Assembly (NCBI GenBank): GCA_910586245.1
Contig: CAJUFY010000001.1
Span: forward strand, 1-64,000
Source of the DNA: an uncultured Christensenella sp.
GTDB taxonomy: Bacteria; Bacillota; Clostridia; Christensenellales; Borkfalkiaceae
DNA length: 64,000 nucleotides
Direction of reading: 5' to 3'
Position 1 is the stretch's first letter. Each line of letters begins with the position of its first letter. The notes under the pieces are model-generated. The model ran no database searches and was not told the DNA's origin. It was given only the letters and a program-made list of their open reading frames with translations. Shown here in pieces: positions 58,353 through 64,000 of the stretch. A program made the position numbers and the translations under genes.

Positions 58353-58397
58353 GCCCGATCGGGCAATTATCCCCTTTTATGACCTCATTATAACAAG
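58353..58397 (-). promoter_or_regulatory. Sugar operon promoter region with palindrome
   Basis: A TATAAT-like -10 box lies near 58388-58393 with no good -35 (TTTATT at 17 bp), as expected for an activator-dependent promoter. GCCCGATCGGGC (58353-58364), a perfect 12-bp palindrome, lies downstream of it in the leader and could bind a repressor or form part of the AraC regulation. Confidence 0.5.
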
Positions 58398-58512
58398 GCG
58401 AAAATTGCAAATAAAGATAGATTTTTGTGTAATATTAGCATTATATTTGCTGTCCGCACGCTTTCTTCGCCCGTTCCGCAATAGTATGCGCGACTTTCGT
58501 TTTATTAAAAAT

Positions 58513-58582
58513 CGGACGGTCCGTTCCGACCGTCCGAATAAAGAAATACCCTCCCCCGCATTTAAGCGCAGGGAGGGTATCG
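58513..58582 (-). terminator. Terminator hairpins after the AraC gene
   Basis: Two stems: ATACCCTCCCTGC / GCGGGGGAGGGTAT (58546-58580) followed by a T-rich stretch, and CGGACGGTC / GACCGTCCG (58513-58536). Confidence 0.8.
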
Positions 58583-58594
58583 CATGATATTGCA

Positions 58595-59479
58595 TTATTG
58601 TTTACAGTACTTTTTCCGTACTTCCGAAGGCGACGCGCCCGTTACGATTTTAAACGTTCGGCTGAAATAGTTGATGTCGGTAAACCCGACCGCGAAAGCG
58701 ATGTTCGTAACCGAATCGTTGGTATTCACCAAAAGATCGATCGCCTTTTGCACGCGCAGCGCATTGACGTGGTTTAAGAGCGTTTTCCCCGTACACTGTT
58801 GGAAAATCTTGCAGATGTAGTACTTGTTGATATGCACGACGTCCACTAAATCTTCGAGCTTGATCTTTTCGGTATAATGCTCGTCTACGTACTTCAAAAT
58901 TACGTTCACCCGTTCGCGCGTGATCGAAACGAATTGCTTCTGCGGCGCGGCTTCGTTCGATTCCACGTAGTCGTGGAATAATTTGTAAACGAGCTCGAAA
59001 ATGATCGCTTTCAAACGGAACTGAAAGGCTTCTTCTTCGCCGCTGTAAATTGCGTGACACGTTTCGATGAGCGTGTTCAGCGAACGATCGCCCGAAATTT
59101 TACTTCGGAATAAAATTTTGCCCTCCGTGAGCGGATTGATAAACTCTTCTTCCGAAGTTTCCACAAACCGACTGCGAAACAAATTCATATCCACCATCAA
59201 ACAATACAGTTTGGTATCGGGCGCAAAGTGATCCCCTTCGTGCAAATGCCCCGGATTGATCACCGCAACGTCGCCCGCTTCGTAGCGGATTTTTTTCTTT
59301 TCCGTTTCCACGTCGAGCCAGCCTTGCACGATGTAAATGAGTTCGATGTGTTCGTGCCAGTGCAAAGGGAACAGAATGCTCCCCGGCGCGTACGCGCATT
59401 CGTAATAAAAGCAATTCAGCCCGATCGAAGCTTTTGGCATCTTTACTTTTTCTTGATAATTTACGGAATTTTTGTTCAA
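58595..59479 (-). CDS. AraC-family regulator with cupin domain
   Basis: About 294 residues. An N-terminal cupin sugar-sensing domain (FPLHWHEHIELIYIVQGWL...INPGHLHEGDHF) is followed by a C-terminal double HTH (LEDLVDVVHINKYYICKIFQQCTGKTLLNHVNALRV, then VTNIAFAVGFTDINYFSRTFK and GASPSEVRKKY). It is upstream of and transcribed in the same direction as the sugar operon, which it likely activates in response to a sugar. I prefer TTG 59479, which follows GGGGAG; ATG 59440 is possible but lacks a good site. Confidence 0.9.
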   Translation of the reverse strand: MNKNSVNYQEKVKMPKASIGLNCFYYECAYAPGSILFPLHWHEHIELIYIVQGWLDVETEKKKIRYEAGDVAVINPGHLHEGDHFAPDTKLYCLMVDMNLFRSRFVETSEEEFINPLTEGKILFRSKISGDRSLNTLIETCHAIYSGEEEAFQFRLKAIIFELVYKLFHDYVESNEAAPQKQFVSITRERVNVILKYVDEHYTEKIKLEDLVDVVHINKYYICKIFQQCTGKTLLNHVNALRVQKAIDLLVNTNDSVTNIAFAVGFTDINYFSRTFKIVTGASPSEVRKKYCKQ

Positions 59480-59606
59480 AATGACTCCCCGCGATATTTT
59501 TTGCAATATCGTACTAATATTTCGCAATCGTTTACATTGTTTCCCGCCCGACAATTCCGTATGATATGGACGGAATTGAAATGGAAACGGTACTTTTTAC
59601 AGTTCT

Positions 59607-59634
59607 ATTGTAGCACAATTTTTTAATTTCGCAA
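59607..59634 (-). promoter_or_regulatory. Promoter of the AraC gene
   Basis: Minus-strand TTGCGA (59629-59634), 16 bp, TACAAT (59607-59612). The remainder of 59480-59806 is AT-rich and holds no gene. Confidence 0.6.
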
Positions 59635-59806
59635 GCAATTGATCCAAAATTATTCCGCAAAATCCTGTGAAATTTTGGCTGATCGGTTTAAATCGGCTTT
59701 TTTTCACAAAATAATACGAAAGAACAATTACGTACGGTTAAAAATAGACGGCAGATCCCCCCGAGATTCCGTTTATTCTTAATAAAATACCCCTTGGAGG
59801 AAAGTT

Positions 59807-60664
59807 ATGAAAAAGAAAATGATTGCAATTGCAGGTTGCGCGGCAGGCATGGTGCTTGCGCTCGCGGGATGTCAGGCGGGTATGGTGAATTCCAACCTCA
59901 CGATGTACGACGACGGTTCGGGTACGAAAACGTTCACGGTAACCATACTCGACGATTCGTCCATCATCCCCGGAACGGAAGAAAACGATAACCCCAGCCA
60001 AGTTGGCAACAATACCCCCTATCTTCTTGTTTGGGGCGACGAACTTGCCACGAAAGTAAAATCCTATTCCGCACTCGAAGACGTTGAAGTAAAAACGGAA
60101 AAACAAGGAAAAGACACCGTTCTCACTTTCTCCTACTCTTTCAACAGCATTGCGGAATACAACAGCAAAACGAAAACGCTTGCAAAAAATAAATCTTCCG
60201 AAATTATGGATGCAACTTACACTGCAAACGGAAACGGCACTTATACGTTGCGCGAATACGTTGACAATACGCCGATCAGCATCGAAAATATTTTCGAAAG
60301 TCTTTATAACGATCCTACCGCATTCGATAAAACGGGAGGCGGAAACCTCGATCTGGATACGCAGGGAGGTTTTAAAAAAATTTACGACGTACTTTCTGTA
60401 ACTATAACGGTAGGCGACCAATCCAAAACCGTAAAAATCTTCGAATACGATAACAGCGGAACGGGCACGGGTACCGAATTTGATTACGACGATTACGTGG
60501 AAGTTACGGGAACCCCTGCAAAGAAGGGCGGCGATACGACCCCTTCCGATCCCGAAAAGAAACCCAACGTCGGGCTGATCGTAGGGCTTTCCGTCGGCGG
60601 CGTCGTTGTGATCGGCGCAGCGGTTGCGGCAGCACTCGTACTCACCAAAAAGAAAAAGGGTTGA
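59807..60664 (+). CDS. Lipoprotein with a second, C-terminal membrane anchor
   Basis: 285 residues. The lipobox LALAG-C (Cys22) predicts N-terminal lipidation. The C-terminus ends with a transmembrane helix (GLIVGLSVGGVVVIGAAVAAALVL) and KKKKG, a stop-transfer. The middle is acidic, beta-rich and Thr/Ser-rich, with no known domain. A linker PAKKGGDTTPSDPEKKP precedes the helix. It would be tethered at both ends, which is unusual. GGAGG precedes ATG 59807. It is a single gene with its own terminator. Confidence 0.7.
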   Translation: MKKKMIAIAGCAAGMVLALAGCQAGMVNSNLTMYDDGSGTKTFTVTILDDSSIIPGTEENDNPSQVGNNTPYLLVWGDELATKVKSYSALEDVEVKTEKQGKDTVLTFSYSFNSIAEYNSKTKTLAKNKSSEIMDATYTANGNGTYTLREYVDNTPISIENIFESLYNDPTAFDKTGGGNLDLDTQGGFKKIYDVLSVTITVGDQSKTVKIFEYDNSGTGTGTEFDYDDYVEVTGTPAKKGGDTTPSDPEKKPNVGLIVGLSVGGVVVIGAAVAAALVLTKKKKG

Positions 60665-60677
60665 TTGAACACAAACG

Positions 60678-60706
60678 AAAAGACGCGTTGATTACGCGTC
60701 TTTTTT
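60678..60706. terminator. Terminator between convergent genes
   Basis: AAAAGACGCGT / ACGCGTCTTTT with flanking A and T runs. It serves the lipoprotein gene and the DUF2284 gene. Confidence 0.9.
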
Positions 60707-61234
60707 GTTTTGCCGAAAAAACACGACCGAAAAATACGTGACCGTACGCTCCCCTCCGCTGTAAGAAAGCCCCGCCGAGGCGCAGAGCGCAACCACGTCG
60801 ATTCCGTGCGATTCTACCGTCATCTTCATTCGGTCGGGGAAACGGCAGGGCGCGTTCGGATAGGTGCATTCCTTGCACAAATCGCAGCTCGAAGCGCCCA
60901 GAGCGATATACGCTTCAAACGCGCACGACCGCAAAACTTCCGCTTCCGTGCGGCAGTGCGCTTCCCTGCCTGCGTTCATTCCTTCCAGATCGAAAGAATC
61001 TTCCAACTCGTGTCGGGTAGAAAAAACGAGGGCATATTCGTATTTCAGCAGTTTCTCGCGCAACGCCCGCGGGTTACCGACAGCGGGCGGACACCCCCAT
61101 CGTTTCCCGTACCGCCCGCAGTAATTTTGCGCGCAGGCGGTGATCACCTGATCGGAAAAGGGAATTTCGCACGCATGTAAAAGTTTCGCTTCGCAAACGA
61201 GGGGTTTGACCGTTTGCAGAATTTCATTCGTCAA
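60692..61234 (-). CDS. DUF2284-family metal-binding protein
   Basis: 180 residues with the family's Cys pattern: CAQNYCGRYGKRWGCPPAVG and CDLCKECTYPNAPCRFPDRM, probably holding an Fe-S cluster or zinc. DUF2284 genes are often found beside corrinoid methyltransferase genes, as here. TTG 61234 follows GGAGGG and overlaps the activator stop by 11 bp; no ATG fits. Confidence 0.82.
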   Translation of the reverse strand: MTNEILQTVKPLVCEAKLLHACEIPFSDQVITACAQNYCGRYGKRWGCPPAVGNPRALREKLLKYEYALVFSTRHELEDSFDLEGMNAGREAHCRTEAEVLRSCAFEAYIALGASSCDLCKECTYPNAPCRFPDRMKMTVESHGIDVVALCASAGLSYSGGERTVTYFSVVFFRQNKKDA

Positions 61235-62696
61235 AAAACATGCCCTCCGTGAACGCCTGCGTAAAAAACGGATCGGCGGAAAGATCGACCGTTTCGCATC
61301 GCGCGGCGATTTCTTTTGCCTCGCTGCGGAGCGACGCGTCGCACAGTGCAAGATACGCGCCGTACAGACTGCCGTTTCCGACTGCGTGCGCGCGCCTCGC
61401 AAATTCGGGCGGAATCAGCCCCGTTCTTGCCGCGCTACGCGCCTTTACGTAATATCCAAGCCCGCCTGCAAGCAGAACGCGGGAAACCCGTTCCGCCGAA
61501 ACGCCCGCGCGTTTGAGCAAGGTTTCGATTCCCGCGCGCACCGCGCCCTTCGCCAGCTGAAACTGACGGATATCCGCGCGGGACAGATATACTTCCGGCG
61601 TAAGATACACCCGCTCTTCGTCGAGATAACCGCTTTCGTCCAACCTGCCCAGATCGAGCAACAGCGCGACCGCGTCCGCAAGCCCGCAGCCGCAGATTCC
61701 GACGGGCGGCTTTCCCCCGATCGTCGTGACTCGGAACTGCGAACCGTCCCAACCGACGCCGTCGATCGCACCTGCAACGCCGCCCGTTCCGCACGCGATA
61801 CACGCGCCCTCCAAAGCGGGTCCCGCCGCCGTGGACGTGCAATACAGCGCGCCGTTCGCCTTTAAAACGATTTCCCCGTTGGTGCCGAGGTCTGCAAGAA
61901 GCGCCGTTTCCTCCCGCCCGTACAGATCGGCGGAAAGCAAATCCGCCGTGACGTCCGCGCCGACGAACGAAGAAATGGACGGCAAAAACACGACTTCTCC
62001 GACGGAGAGCCCCAACTCTTCGCCCGAAAACACGCGCTCGCCGAGAAAGACGGGCGTAAACGGCGCGACGCCGAGCGGCGCGGGATTGACGCCGCAGAAC
62101 AAATGCAGCATCGCGGGATTGCCCGCAACCGTCATACGGGAAATGTTTCCCCCGCCCGCCGCCTGCAACAGCTCCGCAAGCATTTCTTCGGCGCACGCCG
62201 TTACCGCGCGGAACTGCGCCCGCACGTTCCGTTCGTCCGCACAGGCGTGAATGCGGCTGATTACGTCGCTCCCGAATACCGACTGCGGATTGAGCCGCCC
62301 CGTCCGCGCGAGAATTTCACCCGTTTCCAGCGAAACGAGGCAAGCGGCAAGCGTCGTCGTACCGACGTCGAACGCCGCGCCCAACCCTTTCCCGCGCGCC
62401 GAAACGGTGCGGAAGAAACGAAAACCGTCCAACCCGCGCCCCGTTTCCGTCCGTACGCGCACGGCGCAATCTTCCACGATGCGCGCGCGGCAAGAGAGAA
62501 TCTCGCCGTTTTCATCCGCTACGGCGCCCTCTACCCGCCCCGACACGAGGCGGACTTTGCACTTTCCGCAAGTGCCGTTTCCGCCGCACCGCGCGGGAAT
62601 TACGATTCCGTGCGCGGAAAAAAGGCGCAGCAGAGTGTCGCCGCGCTTTCCTTCGATGCGATATGTTTTTTCTCCCGCATAAACGGTTACTTCCAT
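61224..62696 (-). CDS. Corrinoid reductive activator (RACE/RamA-like, ASKHA + [2Fe-2S])
   Basis: 490 residues. An N-terminal ferredoxin-type [2Fe-2S] domain (IPARCGGNGTCGKCKVRL) is followed by a linker and an ASKHA ATPase core with AAFDVGTTTLAACLVSL, LLADLGTNGEIVL, STAAGPALEG and LAGGLGYYV. Such enzymes use ATP to return inactive Co(II) corrinoid to Co(I) during methyl-transfer cycles. The corrinoid protein gene starts 20 bp upstream. ATG 62696 has no obvious strong site. Confidence 0.9.
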   Translation of the reverse strand: MEVTVYAGEKTYRIEGKRGDTLLRLFSAHGIVIPARCGGNGTCGKCKVRLVSGRVEGAVADENGEILSCRARIVEDCAVRVRTETGRGLDGFRFFRTVSARGKGLGAAFDVGTTTLAACLVSLETGEILARTGRLNPQSVFGSDVISRIHACADERNVRAQFRAVTACAEEMLAELLQAAGGGNISRMTVAGNPAMLHLFCGVNPAPLGVAPFTPVFLGERVFSGEELGLSVGEVVFLPSISSFVGADVTADLLSADLYGREETALLADLGTNGEIVLKANGALYCTSTAAGPALEGACIACGTGGVAGAIDGVGWDGSQFRVTTIGGKPPVGICGCGLADAVALLLDLGRLDESGYLDEERVYLTPEVYLSRADIRQFQLAKGAVRAGIETLLKRAGVSAERVSRVLLAGGLGYYVKARSAARTGLIPPEFARRAHAVGNGSLYGAYLALCDASLRSEAKEIAARCETVDLSADPFFTQAFTEGMFFDE

Positions 62697-62715
62697 CGCC
62701 GTACTCCGTTCGATT

Positions 62716-63348
62716 TCAGTTAAAATACGATCTTGCGACTTCCGCAGCCGACGCCGCGTCCGGCGTATACGCGTCCGCGCCGATTTCGTCGGCAAACGCC
62801 TGCGTAACGGGCGCGCCGCCCACCATGACTTTGACCCGATCGCGCAGTCCCGCCGCCTTCAACGCTTCGATGGTATCCTTCTGATAAATCATCGTGGTCG
62901 TCAGAAGCGCGGAAAGACATACGACGCCCGGTTCGTATTCCTTTACCGCTTCCACCACGCGTTCGGGCGGGCAATCCACGCCGAGATCGATAACGCGCAG
63001 CCCCGTTCCCTCGATCATCATTTTTACGAGGTTTTTGCCGATGTCGTGCAAATCCCCTTTTACCGTGCAGATGACGACCGTTCCCACCGGTTCGACGCCC
63101 GCCTGCGCGAGCGCGGGTTTTAAAATTTTGAGCGCCGCGTTCATGGCGCGCGCCGTAATGAGTACTTCGGGCACGAAAACCTCGTTCTTTTTGAATTTTT
63201 CGCCCACGACGCTCATTCCGGGAATGAGAGCTTTTACGAGAATATCGTTCGCGGAAGTGCCGTCTTCCAGCTCTTCCTGTACGAGCGCGGAAAGTTCTCT
63301 CGGTTTGCCGCGTTGCAATAAATCAGAAATATCATGAAATCTGTTCAT
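62716..63348 (-). CDS. Methyltransferase corrinoid protein (MtaC/MtbC type)
   Basis: 210 residues. An N-terminal four-helix cap (about 1-85) is followed by the B12-binding Rossmann domain with GDLHDIGKNLV (His101 is the lower axial ligand), LSALLTTTM and VGGAPV. It carries the methyl group on cobalt between two methyltransferases. First gene of the minus-strand set corrinoid protein-activator-DUF2284, with GGGAGG before ATG 63348 and TATAAT 20 bp earlier. The only methyltransferase candidates in the window are the two URO-D proteins in the sugar operon. Confidence 0.93.
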   Translation of the reverse strand: MNRFHDISDLLQRGKPRELSALVQEELEDGTSANDILVKALIPGMSVVGEKFKKNEVFVPEVLITARAMNAALKILKPALAQAGVEPVGTVVICTVKGDLHDIGKNLVKMMIEGTGLRVIDLGVDCPPERVVEAVKEYEPGVVCLSALLTTTMIYQKDTIEALKAAGLRDRVKVMVGGAPVTQAFADEIGADAYTPDAASAAEVARSYFN

Positions 63349-63450
63349 AGCGTCCTCCCGACTATCATTATAGCCTTCCGAGCGATTTTTCAAAAGAGAA
63401 AAATTTGCAAATTTTCTGTACGATGTTGCCATTTATAAAGCGGGGTACAA

Positions 63451-63470
63451 TCCTAACGATTCCTAACCGA
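63451..63470. promoter_or_regulatory. Tandem 10-bp direct repeat before the response regulator
   Basis: TCCTAACGAT followed directly by TCCTAACCGA, about 20 bp before the -35 box. This geometry suits a dimeric response regulator of the OmpR/PhoB group, possibly autoregulation. Confidence 0.4.
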
Positions 63471-63490
63471 TTTTCAGCCGATTCGGGCGA

Positions 63491-63519
63491 TTGTTTATTT
63501 TACGGAAACGTGTTATAAT
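63491..63519 (+). promoter_or_regulatory. Response regulator promoter (leaderless type)
   Basis: TTGTTT (63491-63496), 17 bp, TATAAT (63514-63519), six bases, then ATG 63526. Confidence 0.78.
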
Positions 63520-63525
63520 AAACGT

Positions 63526-64000
63526 ATGAAACAATCGGTCACCGGCAGAAAAATACTATTCGTGGAAGACGATGCGGCGCTCCGCAAAACGCAGGCGGAA
63601 TATTTTGCGCGGCTGGGAAATTCCGTCAGGGAAGCGGGAACGCTGCGCGAAGCGGAAGAATGGCTCGGCGCGGAGCCGTTCGACGCCGTGATCCTCGATC
63701 TGATTCTGCCCGACGGAAAAGGAATCGAATTATTCGAAAAATTCAACATGCCGCCCGTTATCGTGCAGACGACGCTGAACGACGAAGACTCCGTTTTAGA
63801 CGGATTTTCGGCAGGCGCAGCCGACTACGCCGTTAAACCGTGTTCCGCGAAGGTGCTGGAAGCCCGTCTTTCACTCAGACTTCTGCCCAAAGCCGAGGCG
63901 ATCGTTTCGCTGCACGGAATTACTTTGGACGCGAACGAACGCACCGCATTCTGCGGCGCAACGAATATGCCGCTCACGGGAAGCGAGTTCAACATACTCT
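63526..64000 (+). CDS. OmpR-type response regulator, 3' end beyond window
   Basis: At least 158 residues visible. Receiver domain: ILFVEDDAALRKTQ (acidic pocket), phospho-Asp in AVILDLILPDGKG, and Lys in YAVKPC. The output domain begins near GITLDANERTAFCG and runs past the edge; LTGSEFNIL fits the start of the OmpR/PhoB winged helix. A sensor kinase probably follows outside the window. ATG 63526 lies 6 bp after TATAAT and has no ribosome site. Confidence 0.88.
   Translation, partial: MKQSVTGRKILFVEDDAALRKTQAEYFARLGNSVREAGTLREAEEWLGAEPFDAVILDLILPDGKGIELFEKFNMPPVIVQTTLNDEDSVLDGFSAGAADYAVKPCSAKVLEARLSLRLLPKAEAIVSLHGITLDANERTAFCGATNMPLTGSEFNIL

Overview
The window looks like a chromosomal piece of an uncultured gut-type Clostridia, possibly Christensenellales-like. 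This placement is an inference. It rests on Bacillota features (T-box leader, SipW/TasA-type surface genes, trimeric bifurcating [FeFe] hydrogenase, lipoprotein-anchored sugar ABC transporter), strict TTGACA-17-TATAAT promoters, purine-rich ribosome sites, a tmRNA and scattered single tRNAs. No rRNA and no CRISPR array were seen. Apart from one repeat-rich stretch inside a mobile element, the sequence is densely coding.

Layout. 1-4849 (-): a very large three-module beta-helix surface protein that runs off the left edge. 5102-5396: tRNA-Val and tRNA-Ala, divergent. 5512-7899 (+): a DMT-family exporter and an LPG-synthase/flippase-type membrane protein. 7931-10674 (-): ade-rdgB-yfcE, a purine salvage/nucleotide clean-up operon with a frameshifted yfcE. 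10723-13145 (-): an ArsR-type repressor and Zn/Cd P-type ATPase with a perfect 12-2-12 operator. 13221-15995 (-): feoA-feoB plus an RluA-type pseudouridine synthase. 16081-18717 (-): DUF378 and a large membrane-tethered surface protein. 18838-24201 (-): pseudouridine synthase, RlmI-like methyltransferase, GH51 arabinofuranosidase, Na/Pi cotransporter. 24383-29106: tRNA-Pro(CGG) carrying a 4.6 kb integrated element bounded by 53-bp direct repeats. 29145-32385 (-): TrpB2-like enzyme behind a Trp T-box, and an ABC-F ATPase behind an attenuator leader. 32619-38505: tRNA-Pro(AGG), an SPFH protein behind a riboswitch-like leader, and divergently the hydrogenase operon hydCBA. 38612-39226: tmRNA, a broken tRNA and tRNA-Ala(GGC). 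39499-41820: a small, AT-richer accessory patch (YdeI, DUF5714, DUF2871, DUF4180). 41865-47001 (-): a SipW signal peptidase with two TasA-like fibre candidates and a 906-aa exported protein. 47227-58321 (-): an eight-gene sugar operon (binding protein, two permeases, three glycosidases or candidates, two URO-D/MtaA-type methyltransferases) with an AraC regulator upstream. 59807-63348: a doubly anchored lipoprotein, then on the minus strand a corrinoid protein, its ATP-dependent reactivase and a DUF2284 protein. 63526-end (+): start of a response regulator.

How the parts may work together. The two URO-D-family proteins keep the His-x-Cys...Cys zinc triad of MtaA-type methyltransferases and sit inside an arabinoside/glucoside uptake operon, while their natural partners (corrinoid protein and reductive activator) lie 14 kb away. 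My leading hypothesis is corrinoid-dependent demethylation of O-methylated sugars or glycosides. A second coherent system is the SipW/TasA-like operon, probably a cell-surface fibre. At least five genes have TATAAT placed 6-7 bp before the ATG, so they are probably expressed from leaderless mRNAs.
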